From: Fragilaria crotonensis | Lineage: Eukaryota; Bacillariophyta; Fragilariophyceae; Fragilariales; Fragilariaceae | Direction of reading: 5' to 3' | NCBI GenBank assembly: GCA_022925895.1 | Contig: JAKSYS010000181.1 | Coordinates: 1 to 64,000 of the forward strand | Length of the DNA: 64,000 nucleotides | Part shown: in pieces, positions 33,104 through 45,481 of the stretch | How positions within the stretch are numbered: the stretch's first letter is position 1 | Layout of the letters: each line of letters starts with the position of its first letter | The notes under the pieces: model-generated | The model's input: only the letters and a program-made list of their open reading frames with translations | Databases searched by the model: none | What the model was told of the DNA's origin: nothing | Made by a program: the position numbers and the translations under genes

Positions 33104-34424
33104 ATGGCGATAACGATAAAGATAGTGATATTGCTGTTCTTGGTTCTCGTTCCTCGTTCTCATGGCTACGAAGCAACTTGGGAATCACTCGACACTCGCC
33201 CTCTCCCCGCGTGGTACGATGATGCCAAGTTTGGAATCTTTTTGCATTGGGGCGTCTTTTCGGTTCCTGCCTACGGAAGCGAATGGTTCTGGGATTTGTG
33301 GCAAGGGTCCAACGCGCAGCCGAGGTACGCAGAATTCATCGCCAAGACAGAGGGTCCTCGCTTTTCGTATCCCGACTATGCCCATCGCTTCGATGCAACG
33401 CTTTACAAACCTGACGAATGGGCACACATTTTTGCTCGAGCTGGTGCGCAATACGTGGTGTTGACTTCCCAAGCACCACGAGGGATACACCATGTGGGAT
33501 TCGAGGGACATTCCTTCCACTTGGAATTGGAACGTCATGGATGTGGGTCCGAAACGAGATTTGTTGGGAGATCTGGCGAAGCAAGTCAAGAATAGCACAT
33601 CCCCACAAACAAACAAGCGAATCAAATTCGGAGTCTACCATAGCATGTTCGAATGGTTCAACTTGCTTTATACGAGAGATCGTGAGAACAATTTTGCAAC
33701 CAACGACTTTGTAACTCAAAAAACGATGCCTGAGCTCTACGATTTGGTCAGAAAATATGAGCCAGAACTCATTTGGAGTGATGGAGATTGGGAAGCCCAC
33801 AGCGACTATTGGCAATCGACGGAATTCCTGGCCTGGCTCGCCAATGAATCAAAAGTCAAGGATACCGTCGTCTGGAACGATCGATGGGGTAACGATGCTC
33901 TTTGTCACCACGGAAGTTTTCTCACCTGTAGTGATGGCTTTCGACCAGACTCGCTTGTGCCCAAAAAGTGGGAGTGTTGCAATACAGTTGATCGTACGAG
34001 CTGGGGATTGAATCGAGACGCAAACATTGCTGACTTTCGTTCTACCCGGGAGTTGATTCATACCCTAATTTCGACGGTAGCTTTAAATGGAAACTTGCTG
34101 CTCAACGTTGGGCCGGCTGCGGATGGAACGATCCGTCCTGCCTTTGTCGATCGTTTGCTAGGCATCGGAGAGTGGCTCGAAGTCAACGGTGAAGCCATTT
34201 ACGAGAGTCGACCTTGGTCAGTCACACAACGCGATGCGAACAACACAGTGTATTACACTCGACGAAACGACACTGTTTTTGCCATAGTAACAGCGTGGAA
34301 ATCAGAACTGCACTTGGCCTCGCCGATTCCTTCGTCCTCTACCAGGGTGCGAATGCTTGGTGTTGGGGAGACTTGCAATGGAGGGCTCGGTCAACCGGCA
34401 TGGTTGTATCAGTTCCTCCCTTAG
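33104..34424 (+). CDS. Alpha-L-fucosidase (GH29), one frame break
   Basis: This enzyme hydrolyses alpha-L-fucosyl residues of glycans. The start ATG at 33104 gives a signal peptide (IKIVILLFLVLVPRSHG), so it is secreted or lysosomal/vacuolar. GH29 hallmarks are FGIFLHWGVFSVPAYGSEWF near the N-terminus, RDIPSTWNWN, and the nucleophile-containing LIWSDGDW (the first Asp corresponds to the catalytic nucleophile of the family). ALNGNLLLNVGPAADG follows. The frame breaks at a C3 run (33468-33470). Removing one C turns the out-of-frame stretch into VLTSKHHEGYTMWDSRD, the expected family motif with its two His, and gives 439 residues. The rest is intact. I read this as a consensus error. It converges with the HOOK-like gene. 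Confidence 0.88.
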
Positions 34425-34569
34425 CCCCGACACTATTCCCTGCCAATATGCATGGGTATTGTCTCTCTCCGATCTAGACAATTCGAATGGTGGCAGCAAG
34501 GAGTCGAGTATTAAGTAAAGGCTAGTTTTACGTGTTTCATGAATTTTCACTGCAAAGAATTCCTTCACC

Positions 34570-37500
34570 CTAACTCTGTTTACATTCTGGTTGGCCATCA
34601 GGGGCATTCGCGTTGTGCCTCGTAAGTTCCAACAGTGTGGGCCCCTCAGAGGACATCGAGGTGTTCAGATTCTCTCCCCTGTTGGACTTGCTAGGAACAA
34701 AGGAAACAGATTTCTTGGCGCTGGTGCTGTTCCAGTTTTGGCGGTTGCTTGGAGAAAGAACGTTCTGAGGAGTGGTTGGAGCCGAGGACTGAGGATCATA
34801 CAAATCAAGCAATTGGCCACCATTCTCTTGGTCAACTTCATCTGAGGGACCCAGAAGCAAGTTATCGGCGTATACCTCTTCCCCTGCTGTATGAAAGGAC
34901 TGCTCGTGAATCGCGCTCGATTCCATGTTGCTTTGGTCCACCTGAAGTTCTGCACGTTGCAAAGCCAGATGTGCAGACGTCACTTCGTGCTTCAGCCGTT
35001 CCACCTCCTTTTCAAGCTCCCAGGAGCGCTGTTCAGCCTTTTGGACGTCAGTGATGGCAGCCGAGTTCTTCATCATGAGTTCTCGCTTTTCGTCGTTCAT
35101 CGCTTGTAATTGCTCTTCATACTCCTCCCGTAATGCCGACAATGTTGATCCGCTCACGCCGCCTCTTGAGTAAGGCATCCCTACTGACTCGCTGAAGTCA
35201 GCGTCGAACTCTTCAGAAATGCCACCAAGCGTACCAATCATACCAGGAGCGGCCATTTTCTTTTTGAGAGAACGATTCTCCTCGAGAACTGCATTGAATT
35301 CCTTCTGTAGCATCTCCAACTGATTCTGTGTTTTCCCATCTGCACCGTACCGCCCACCAAGTTGCCTTCGATAACGCTCGTTCTCGTCGAGAAGATTGTT
35401 TTTTTCTTTCTCCAAGGTACGGATGGACTCTTCGAGTTGCTCAGTTTCACCAGTCAGCTCGTTGATGCGTGACATTGAAAACTGAAGTTTATGTTTGTAC
35501 GACGAAACTTTCGCACGGGTCTTGTGTTCGAATTCCTCCTTCTCCTTTCGAAAATCATATAGGGTTTGCTTCATGGCGTCGATCTCATCCTCTAACTCGC
35601 GAATGATCTCGTTGGCCTTACCTTTCGAGTCTTTCAGCATTCCCTTCCCCTTGGCGAGAAGCTTCTCTCGATCTTCTTCGGCTTGTTTCCTCAAGCTTTC
35701 GATTTCGATTGTGTATTCACGCTTTAGGTGTGCTATTCGCGTTTCGTAGTCAGATTCAGCGGCTTCTAAGCTGTGCGTCATCTTGAGCTTGAGCTCTTCA
35801 AAATCAGCCAAACTCTTTCGCTTGAGCTCTTCGTAATCAGCGTGCGATTTTTCAATCTTTTTTCGGAAGGATACACGTTCCTCCTCTAACAACCGGTTCA
35901 TATTCATTTGTAAGTCATCGAGTTCACGCCTTGCCTTTTCGTCCAGCGTGTCGCGAGTTTCGTTCAACATACATTCGGCGCTGATACGCTCTCCCTCACG
36001 CACTTGCTTTTCATGTTCAAGCTCGTGGACAAGACTTTCCTTAACTTCTTTCAACGTTGCAAGCTCTCCTCTCAGATCTTTCTCGCGATCAATAGTAGCA
36101 TTCAAGTCAGACTTTGTGCTCTCGAATGCATCGAAAGTTAGATTCAACTCGTTCTCAAATTCTGCACTTTTTTGCTGCTCTTCTTGCAATTTGACTTCCA
36201 TCTCTTGGAGCTCTCCGTGAAGATTTTTTTCGCGATCTTGCGATTGAATAAGCAGTTCTAAAGTTTCCGCAAGCTCAGCTTTCGTTTTGTTCCATTCTTC
36301 CAGACGCTCTTCGGATATAGTCAGATTCTCCTTGTTTTGGTTTGATAAACTTTCGATGTCATCGCGGAGGCCCTTTTCACGTGATGTTGATTCAACAAGG
36401 AGAGCAATGTTTTTAGTTAATCCTTCTTTGGTTTCGTCGAGCTCTTGTTTCAAGGCAGTGACTTGCAGTCCCAATTCCTCCCATTTTCCTGTCCATTCAA
36501 TAACTTCCTCCTTCAGGTCTTCCTCACGCTCTTGAGTCTCCTCCAACTCTATCACTGTTGATTCCAGCTGCTTCTTCGTTGACAGATACTGATCTTTGAA
36601 ACGATCTGACAGTCGCTGAATGTCATCTAACTTCTCCTCAAGACGCTGCACATTGTCTTCACTGCGTCTGGCAGCAAATTCTCTGAGCTGTTCGTTTTCA
36701 TTTCTCAATCGAAGAAGTTCTTCCTTAACAATGGGATTCAGTTCACTGATCCCTTCACCTACATTGGGACCATCGCAATCTACGTCCCTTCCTCAGACAT
36801 CTTCTTGCGTAAGACCTCTGCCTCTTCTTGGAAGGAGCGAGCCCCACCAATCAGCTCTTCATGAGCACTGTTGAGACTCTTGCTAATTTCTGTTGCACGC
36901 TTCAAGTCTTCTTGACATTCGACGAGTTGAAATTCAGCCTCAACGGCGCGTGTCTTGTATTCTCCAACTGCCGACGAAGTGGTTGCATGGATTTGATTTC
37001 ATTCTCCAAGCGCAGGCACTGCGCTACAGACGCGCTATGCGCTTCTTCTTCGCGTTTCAAACAATCCCTCAGGTCGGCCAGTTGCTCCAAGCGCTCACGG
37101 CACTTTCTCAGCTTTTCTTCGGTTTCTGCCAATTTCTCCTTGGAGTGTTCCAGTAGATCTAACTCATCACGTAGCTTTACGACTTCACGGTTCGCCTTTT
37201 GTTCTCTGTCTCGAATGTCTTGTAGTGCGTAAAGCTCCTCGCGAAGAGCAGCCAACTCCTTCTCATGCGCTTCGTTGGCTTCGTCCATTGAGCGCAAACT
37301 TTCCGATTCTACCTTCATCATGTCTCTCCGAACCCTCATTTCCAGCTCTTGCATCTTGATTGCTAGATTAGCCTCCCTATTAGTGCTGTTCTCCAAATCT
37401 ATCATCAGACTCGCGTTCCTACGCCTGAGATCATCAATTTTTCTCTCCATCGAAGGATCCATAGTCGGAGGAGAGAAGACACTGTGAAATGACGTCTGAC

Positions 37501-38963
37501 TACCCGGCGATCTCCTTTTCCGCAATGGTGAGAATCCCGAAGGTGTTGCTGCCGTTTCTTCCAGACTTCTCCTTGATCCTATCGATGCGACTTCACTCCC
37601 ATCGCTCTGTCGTGCAGTAAGCGGTGTCATGGTCGATGAAGAACGATTTTGTTCGACCACCGCCATCAAACACTGCTGTAGGTCTCGTGACAAACTCAAA
37701 ATCTTTTCAACGTGCGCTTGACGTTCTCGACACCCATCTGAGATAGCATAACATAAGAGAGCAGATAAAAGCGCTGTTTGACGATCATTCAACGACATTT
37801 CGGGGGTGCTGCATCGCCTAGCGAATGCTGGAGAGACAAGCGCAACAACATTGTAAACTGCGCCCCAAACATCTTCAATAGTCGAGAAAGCCGGCGGGCT
37901 TGGCGGTTGTCCACAGAGATGCTCGGCAACGTGAAGAATTGCCCTGCGACGATCAGGCGACATGGGTTAGCAAATCAATTCTGAAACACCCATATGAATG
38001 AGTCAACGAACTTACAAAGAAACTTTCATATTATCTAGAACCTCGAGATTCGACAGAGAACCAAGGCCAGACATTTGAGGGAAAGTACGAATCCAACTAA
38101 TGAGCGCCGTGAGTTCGATGTTGCTGGCCGTAGGTGCTTTTCTTGGTTCGGTTTGCGAACTGCGAATGGACGTGAAAGATCGACGAGGACGTGAAGGGGT
38201 CGACATTCGTGTGACGGATGAAAAGGAGTTATCCAGGTCGCGGCGTGAGCCGCTGCTCCTTGGTGTTTCGATCTCGTCTTGTTTTGGTCGAGTCGATTGC
38301 GGAGTCCTTATCGAAGAACGACTTGGTGATCTACCAGATGTCCTGGAGCGTGCTGGAGACTTTGTGGGTGTCTTGGAACGACTGGGCGATCTGCGCGGAG
38401 TTTTAGGAAACGCTTCGATCAGGGTCATCAAAGCATGTTGCATTTCCTTTGAAAGGCCCATAATGCGATTAATGTACGTGACCCTCTGCAAACAACCCTC
38501 GCCGATGGCAGTAGAAAGCAGACAAGAAACGAGGACGAATCTGAGCTCACCCGGGACAAGTCTGCGACCAGCGATCTTCTGTAGCAACTTCGGGGTCGAC
38601 AAGGCAGTGAAGATTTGCCCCCAAATTGCTTCCACCTCAATCGCTGCGTCGTCGTTCAGGGGCATCGCCAGTATTTCTTCGGTCACCCTCAACACGGCTC
38701 TAGTAGAGATGATGAATCAATTATCTTAGATCTGATACCTGCATACATCGATCAAGCATTGAAAGAGAATCTTCTTTCGCAACTTACCTCGCGACAGGGG
38801 CCAAGGAAAGCCATTCAATGGAATCATAGTACGTTGGGTTTTCGGTAAGTGCGTCAAATTGCGGAAACGTTTTCAACCAGGCTATCAAGGAATCGACCTT
38901 GATACGATCGAACTCTGATGAGAGCAACCGATTGGGAGTCGATGACGCCTGTAAAGACGACAT
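34570..38963 (-). CDS. HOOK-like coiled-coil protein with tandem HOOK domains
   Basis: This is a probable dynein-cargo adaptor of the HOOK/CCDC88 type. Three exons (38963-38788, 38699-38016, 37943-34570) with introns of 88 and 72 bp give about 1411 residues. Each N-terminal domain has a LIAWLKTF/LISWIRTF start and a typical HOOK end: YINRIMGLSKEMQHALMTLI (near residue 150) and HVEKILSLSRDLQQCLMAVV (near 385). Between them lies a Ser/Pro/Arg-rich linker with repeated RSPSRS motifs. From about residue 450 to about 1300 the protein is almost continuous coiled coil. Two frame breaks, near 36968 (GG) and 36797 (GGG), are each repaired by one added G, which restores EEYKTRAVEAEF and EEGDVDCDG. Two HOOK domains in one chain is unusual. 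Diatom dynein linkage is inferred from the family. Confidence 0.75.
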
Positions 38964-39593
38964 GATTGCCGCAATCAATCGAATGCGTGTATTTCAGAAG
39001 ACAACACGAATTTGTCTGTTCACCATTTTGTGGGTATCGACGACCAAAAAAAACGACCGAAACGTGAATTCGGATGCATTCAAGGTGATGCCTACGGTAG
39101 ATTTTTTACTATACTTGCAGTCAATAATATTTATTCAATGTTTAATATATGATATGTAGTCATTTGATTACATAAACACATAAACCCACTCACTGTACTG
39201 CACTCCAGTACCTTCAGCTGGTACTACTCCAGTGATGTTGCTGGCGTCAAGCACTGACGTACAACCTGGTACATGGACCGTACGACGTCTACTCGCGCAC
39301 TGAAACTCTCGAAGGTCATTGAGTCATTGCGTTTGACACTTTGCCATGTGCCATGTGCCATGTGTGATATGTGTGTACTGTAGTACCAGGTAGCGTAGTA
39401 CATATAGGGTATGATAAATGCTACAAGTATGACATGCTACGCTTGTACTAGACCTACGACGATTCGAAATCCTGAAATCCTGAATCCTCGTCAAATCGTT
39501 TCACCAAACCGGTATCTGCCTGCAAGTAGTCGTACGGTAGGTCACAAGTCACAAGTCACAACACATAATAAATGTAGCTTCTCAGGATTCACC
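38964..39593. other. Divergent promoter region, GTAC-rich
   Basis: No coding region is recognised between the HOOK-like and MFS genes. Positions 39180-39400 hold many GTAC motifs, and 39343-39365 holds about three copies of the 7-bp unit CCATGTG. A further short repeat, TCACAAG, occurs three times at 39541-39556. Confidence 0.5.
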
Positions 39594-41051
39594 ATGTCAG
39601 CATCTCTTGCCGTCCCGCAAACCACGATATCTATAGACGAAGCCATCGAGCGTTTGGGATATGGTCGCTTTCAGCTTCGTGTGCTCGTCGCTGCTGGCCT
39701 TTGCTTTGCCGCTGACGCAATGGAAGTCTTGTTATTGAGCTTCCTTGCGGTTGTACTTCAAGCAATCTGGGACCTAACCAGTCAGCAAACAGCCCTCCTC
39801 ACGAGTATTGTCTTTGTGGGACAATTCGCGGGTACACTCACTTTGGGACCATTGGGTGATAAGATTGGACGTCGTCCAGTGTTCTTGCTGTCCGCCCTTG
39901 TCATTGCAATATTCGGTCTGGCCACTGCGTTTTGCAATTCATTCACAGCGCTTGTACTGGTTCGCATGATGGTCGGATTTGGAGTTGGAGGACTACTAGT
40001 TCCCTTTGATATTCTCGCGGAACTCGTTCCTGTGGAGCATAGAGGACGAGATTTGGTCTTTATTGAGTATTTCTGGACTTTTGGCACGTTGCTCGTTCCC
40101 CTTGTGGCATTCTTGACGCTGGGAAACGAAGTGGACGACATTCACGACAACCAGGATGGATGGCGCTACTTTGTCGCAATATGTGCGCTCCTGTCTCCTA
40201 TCTGCAATTATTGGCACTTGTTTGGTGCCAGAATCGCCACGTTGGCTCTTGACGGTGGGTAAGGCCGACAAGGCCATGGAGATATTGAGGCAGGGAGCCG
40301 AGGCAAATCATAAGGACCCGTTCGTAGTCTTTCCCGAGGGAACTATGCTGAAAGCCGAACAACCTGAAGCATCTTCCATCAAGGATCTCTTTGATCCGGT
40401 GTGGCGCTGGATAACAGTTTGCCTCTGGACTGCTTGGGCTGGTTTTGCTTTCCTCTATTACGGAACCATACTGTCCACTACACTCATCTTTTCCAATTCA
40501 CCCGATGATACCCAGACCAGCGATTCCTATACTTTTGACTACGGAGCTATTTTCGTTTCCGGATCTGCTGAAGTCTTTGGGACGACCATTGCCATTTTCG
40601 CCATTGACCGTATCGGTCGCGTTCCGTTACAGGCCATTTCCTTTACGGTCGGAGGCATCAGCATCATGGTGCTCGCAATTTTAGCCAACGTACCCGAATC
40701 CCCCCGCGCTGCCTTGGTGACATTTGCCTTTGTTGCCCGAATGTTTATGATGTCGGGCAACATTACGACATGGGTTGCCACCGCAGAGATTCTAACGACG
40801 GAGATCCGCACCACGGGCCATTCAGCAGCCAATGCGTGCGCCCGCATTGGGGGCTTTGTGCACCCTACTTGGTACAGCAATCAACTCCTCCCCTGGTGAT
40901 TGGTGGTGTCATGCTGGGAATTTCACTATTAACCACCTTGGCAGTAACGGGATTGCCAGAAACCAAGGGGAAGACACTTGGTTTGCACCCACATCATTAT
41001 GATGTGACGCCAACATTGTCGAGTCAAGTTCCAGAAAGCGTTATGACTTGA
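39594..41051 (+). CDS. Major facilitator transporter, SV2/sugar-porter type, two frame breaks
   Basis: This is a 12-TM MFS protein of about 485 residues. It has the family marks: GDKIGRRPVF in loop 2-3, PESPRWLL after TM6, DRIGRVPLQ in loop 8-9 and PETKGKTLG after TM12. The sequence AADAMEVLLLSFL in TM1 and the long organic-cation/SV2-like layout suggest a SVOP-like transporter; the substrate is unknown. The start at 39594 (MSASLAVPQ) is preferred over upstream frames because the preceding residues are not protein-like. A frame break at about 40186-40190 interrupts ICAL...SAIIGTC, and one at about 40858 (GG) interrupts GGFV-APYLV. One added G repairs the second; the first needs one base fewer or two more. 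I read both as consensus errors. It converges with the uL30 gene. Confidence 0.8.
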
Positions 41052-41395
41052 GGTCTCACATGAAAATGCCCAGCAAACTCTCCAATGCACTACGCCGCAT
41101 TTTTTGACGCCTGCCGATTTCCCACGAAGTGGTTGATTGTTGTCTCATCACTGATATGATGTTTTGAGAAAGGTGGTCTCGAGGTCATTTTTCATCTAAT
41201 CCCTTGACAACTGCAAATAGTGATCCCATCGAATTCACCCAACCCACGTGACAAATACACTAAGAAGACTATGCATATAGAGCCCCGAGAATACAGTAAC
41301 TACAAAAACTTTTGACCGCCCCTTGTACATCGTTTGCACGATGACATGGGGTCGGAACCTTTTCATGTTGCTTATGCGTAAGGGCTTTTACTTTC
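41052..41395. other. Convergent gap
   Basis: Shared 3' flank of the MFS and uL30 genes. Nothing else is seen. Confidence 0.5.
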
Positions 41396-42114
41396 TTAGA
41401 GCATCTTCTTGATAAAAGTATTGATTTCCTCACCGCGAGCACCGGCTTCTCCACCCTCCATGAAATGTAGCATCTTGGTCTTGCGAGAGAATCCTCCTTG
41501 GGGTTGTTAAGCTTGAATGGCCACAAAAAGTTGTTGGCCTCTTTGAAGTGAGGTCCGACGGTGATGATTTCGTGCAACAAGTCCGGAACACAGTTAATTC
41601 CGAACTTGCCGAGGCCTTCTTCAATCACAGCATTCTCTCCGATTGGAATGCGTTGCTTGTTGAGCTTTCCGAATCCACGCTTCAGAATCAACTTCTCAAC
41701 GATAGAGCGTGATGGGTAACCGTATGTAACGTACGGCTCAATCAGACGAAGCATGCGGATAGTAGCTTCGTTGAGACGCACAAAGGTGGCGTTGTGCAAT
41801 TGACGAAGGCGGAACAATTGCATCACCTTCTTGGCTTTTGGAGAAACTCCAATGGTACCACGGATACGGATGACAATGACGAGCTTTGGCTCCGCCGGAA
41901 CGTAGAAACCTCCTTGTGCCTTGGCGGAACGACGATTGTCGACCTCGGCCTTTTCTTGTGCGGCGTATTCTTCAGCGTATTTCTTGGCCTTTTCCGTCCA
42001 TTGAGCAACGTCGGAGATGGCTTTTGCCTCAGCAGCCTTGGAGGCTGCTTCACGGTCGGCAGTGATTTTGGCTTGTGTAGCCTGCTTCTTGAGAACTGAT
42101 TCAGGAGTCTTCAT
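41396..42114 (-). CDS. RPL7: 60S ribosomal protein uL30 (L7), one frame break
   Basis: This is a large-subunit cytosolic ribosomal protein. The N-terminal basic helix, the L30 core FVIRIRGT-type segment (LVIVIRIRGTIGVSPKAKKV), LRQLHNATFVRLN, YGYPSRSIVEKLILKRGFG and PIGENAVIEEGLGKFGINC all match the family closely. At a G4 run (41500-41503, plus strand) the frame is lost. Adding one base restores NNPQGGFSRKTKMLHFMEGG and EEINTFIKKML with a stop at 41396, giving 239 residues, the usual length. The truncated reading would end in unrelated sequence. An essential, single-type ribosomal gene with this break is the best evidence that the frame breaks in the window are consensus errors. Confidence 0.95.
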
Positions 42115-42702
42115 GGTGAAAACGTAATCAGTGTTTTGGATATGATTGACGGGGGTGGGGGACAGCGATGGTACATCCGTATTTGCTCACGTAGAACATC
42201 GTACAAATTATGCCTGGGCAAGTAGGAATGGTAAGCAGTAAAGTTAGTCCAATGATTCGTTTGATTTCACAACACCAGACAACCTTAGCTAGAACTAGAG
42301 TAGATATGTGGGCCCAATGTACGCGTGATTCTGTGCCTAGTTGTCACGTTATTGCTAGTAGTAGTACCTTTTGCAGTACACAGTAAACACATGTACAGCC
42401 GAGTAGGCCTAGTGTAGTTGTAGTTGCCAGTAGTATGATAGAGTCACTAAACTTTTTCCAAGGTCCAAACGCAAAAATTGCCCTGAATCAACGTGGATAC
42501 AGAAATACCGCAGGAAGTTACCATATGGTTCGGTAGAGAATGTAGGACTGCGAACCGCATGTCAAGTCCCAAGACGCCAGAGTTGTTTTTTGGCAAGTGC
42601 CAAGTCCCCAGTACAAGTACGCTGATAGAATGTCGTCGTCATCATGCACGACCTCGGCCTCACGTGTTTGTCCTTTCATGAGTAGGATGAAATCATCATA
42701 CG
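42115..42702. other. Intergenic gap
   Basis: Promoter of the uL30 gene and 3' flank of the kinase gene. Short GTAC motifs lie at 42360-42400. No coding region is recognised. Confidence 0.5.
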
Positions 42703-44763
42703 TTATTCTTGCGTGGTGGCATTTGCAAGCCTTATGCTATCGATCCACATGCTCCGCATTGCATCCTCGCTTTGGATCGGGTCGTTTCCCATCAAGTCCA
42801 TCATGTTCTCGAACGTAATGTATCCCTTATGGTCGCTGTCCAGCCGGTCAAACGCAAGGCGCAAATTTCTATCGTCGACTTGGCACTGAGAAAGGCCAGC
42901 CGCAATAAATTCGTGCCAGTGAATACGTTGTTCAGTCTTGCGAACACGCATCGCGTTGAAGATGTCTTCGACCTCCGTGTCGGTCAGCGCTCCCAGGCTT
43001 CCTGCGCCTGCATTGGTCATCAGGACTTGCTTCAGCGCCTTGAGAGAAATTTCTCCAGAACCGTCGGGGTCCATCTTCTCAAACTCTCTCCTCAGGTCCT
43101 TAATTTGGTCAGAGAGCAAGGTAAAGCTGAGAACTTCACATAGGAGCTTTCTCACGTCAGAGAAGCCCTTGAAAGAGACAAGTGCTTTCACAACATTAGG
43201 GTTCAAAATGTGGTCGTCTCCTTTCATCTCACGACTTGCCCATTCGCGAAGCCACGTATGCTTCTGTGCCTCTCTAGCAGTTGGTCGCATCTTTGGGTCC
43301 GTCACAAGAAGCTTCGATATGAAGTCTTTGGCCTGGGGGCTGACTATGGACCAAACTTCTTCAGGTTCGAACCTGAGGGCTCCGCGAAGGATGTTAGCTC
43401 TAACAGTCAGCAAGGGTTCCGGACCCCAACCGCCGAAGGGCGGGTCACCACCGAGTAAAAGGTATGCGATAATTCCAATCGCCCAAATATCACACCTTTC
43501 ATCATATTTGCCTCGAAGGACTTCAGGGGCAATTGTATAGGGAGTGCCAACGCCCTCATTATGAACCTCGCCGACTTGAAATGCTTACTCAGCCCAAAAT
43601 CTAGGAAAAAGTATCAGGTATCGATTTCAGTCGTCGGGCAGCCGACGCAATGTGCAATAACTGATGACTCACCGATCATCTTCAACTCAGCATCCGGACT
43701 GGTTGACGAGAAGAGAAAGTTTTCAAGCTTGAGGTCGCGGTGGATAATTCCCTTCGAATGAAGATATCTCACTGCACACAACATTTGCTTAACCAACCGA
43801 GCACTTTCACCTTCGGGGTAGCGGCAATCAGGCTGCTTATCCAATCGATCAAATAGCTCTCCACCAAACACAATTCTTGCACGAGATATATCTCAGAGTG
43901 GCTCTCGTACACTTCCTCGAGGCGCACAATGTTTGGATGATCCAGCTGGCACATAATGAAGATCTCTTCTCGAAGCTGTTGGAGAGCTTTGGGAGAGTCA
44001 ACGAGCTCGAGGTCAAGACACTTTACGGCATACTTGACTCCGGTGGCCTTGTGCGACACAAGGCGGACAAGCCCCGAGTAACCCGAACCTAAGACAGGTC
44101 CGTTGTGTACACCATCATAAACTTCTTCGATAGGTTTTCCGAACAGAACTTCAATGTGAACCATGTTCCGCTTCAATACGCCTTCTTCTCTCCTAGCTTC
44201 GATCATGGAGTCCAGGCTCAACACACTACTTGAATGCCTCATCAACTTCATTTTTTTGGTGTTGGCACGGTCACCTCCATGATTGGAACCATCCAACGAA
44301 CGAGAGTCCGCCGGCGTAGATCTTTCTGAGGAGTGACCTCTCCCGTTGCCTCCATCCGAAAGAGGAGCCGTCACAACGGAACCGCCATGAGCTGCGGCGC
44401 TTGATTTGATTCGAGGTGAAAGCGCAGATGTGGCCGCTCTGACGCCCGCGTTCACTGATTTGAGTCAGAGAAGGTGGGGGTGAGACGAACTATGTATTCA
44501 CATAGCACCATCGAATCAGAAGGTCTCGTTCGTTCGCTAAGATCGACGACATGAAACAGTGATCAACAGGTAACGAGACTACAAAGGATTTGACCACCAG
44601 GACATTCAGCTGCAGCAATCAACTCCGACCTCGGAGGACAGAAATCTACAGCGGTCGAAAGTCTCCACTACTCACCAAGTTCCTTGCCGACTCTCGCTGC
44701 CTTGATTTGTGGCTTACCAACCACGACGGCTCCAGCTTTGTTGTTGCTTTGACATGAACCCAT
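42703..44763 (-). CDS. Calcium-dependent protein kinase (CDPK), two frame breaks
   Basis: The gene has three exons (44763-44676, 44454-43673, 43600-42703) and would encode about 589 residues. Exon 1 gives MGSCQSNNK, a good N-myristoylation/palmitoylation start for membrane attachment. The kinase domain shows GSGYSGLVRL (Gly loop), VKCLDLE (Lys), IIHRDLKLENFLF (catalytic), DFGLSKHF across the second splice junction, and GTPYTIAPEVLRG. The EF-hand part has one canonical loop (DPDGSGEISLKA), a degenerate one (RKTEQRIHWHEF) and DSDHKGYITFEN. Breaks at 43865-43867 (restores LVQELCFGGELFDRL) and at 43579-43581 (restores SKHFQVGEVHNEGVG) are each repaired by one added T in the coding strand, after which the frame fits both flanking introns in phase. 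Confidence 0.9.
43601..43672 (-). other. Intron 2 of the CDPK gene
   Basis: Donor GTGAGT at 43672 and acceptor TTCCTAG ending at 43601. Splicing forms the DFG motif of the kinase (KMI-DFGLSKH), which strongly supports the intron. Confidence 0.92.
44455..44675 (-). other. Intron 1 of the CDPK gene
   Basis: Donor GTGAGT at 44675 and acceptor AAATCAG ending at 44455 join the myristoylation exon (KELV) to NAGVRAATSAL. Length is 221 bp, the longest intron predicted here. Confidence 0.75.
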
Positions 44764-45481
44764 TTAGTAGTTGCGACCTGTGGCGCCCCGGACCGTCTCG
44801 CTTGAGCATGAATGTAACGCAAACAACAGAGTAAAGTTCACTGAGCCACGTTCTCAGCCTTATGGCAATTCTACCTGACCGTGGAGAGTGGAGAAGGAAG
44901 AAAGATTTGTGTGCTTCCTTCGCTTTTCGTGACCGACGTATTCTGAGTACCAGTTTAAACCCAGTACCAATGTACCTGGACGAAAAAATTACGACGATGA
45001 TAAATACAAGTATGCCTGGACGCATTGAATTGTCAGGTGTAGTGAATACTAAAGTAAACATCCATGAGGATCGATCATTCACCTTAGTTAAGTGTGCCAT
45101 AGTACGCCCCGAACCACACGGGGTTACTGTATCTCATTTTTGTTGAAATGTTATGTACAAACATGTTTTTTACAAAGGTGACGTTGGGTTTTGTTCATGT
45201 GGGTCAAGCTACTTGTATAAGGTGTTGAGTTGTGTTTTCTGGGTATGATACAGTAATCATACATTCATGTCCATTCACTATACACACGACTCTCGAGTGT
45301 TCGACGCGTAAAGATAGCGAACGGTACCGGTACCTGGTACTGCCCTATTTCGACCATGTTTTCTTTTGGCTTCCAATTTCATCACCCCGGTACGCAACCC
45401 CATAACAAAGTAGTTCGAATACAGTCGGTGCTTTGTTGAGATTCCCAGCGTTGTCTCTAAGCTACACTCTAGTCATCATTC
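44764..45481. other. Divergent promoter region of CDPK and pirin genes
   Basis: No coding region is recognised. It includes short GTAC motifs around 45320-45340 (ACGGTACCGGTACC). Confidence 0.5.
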
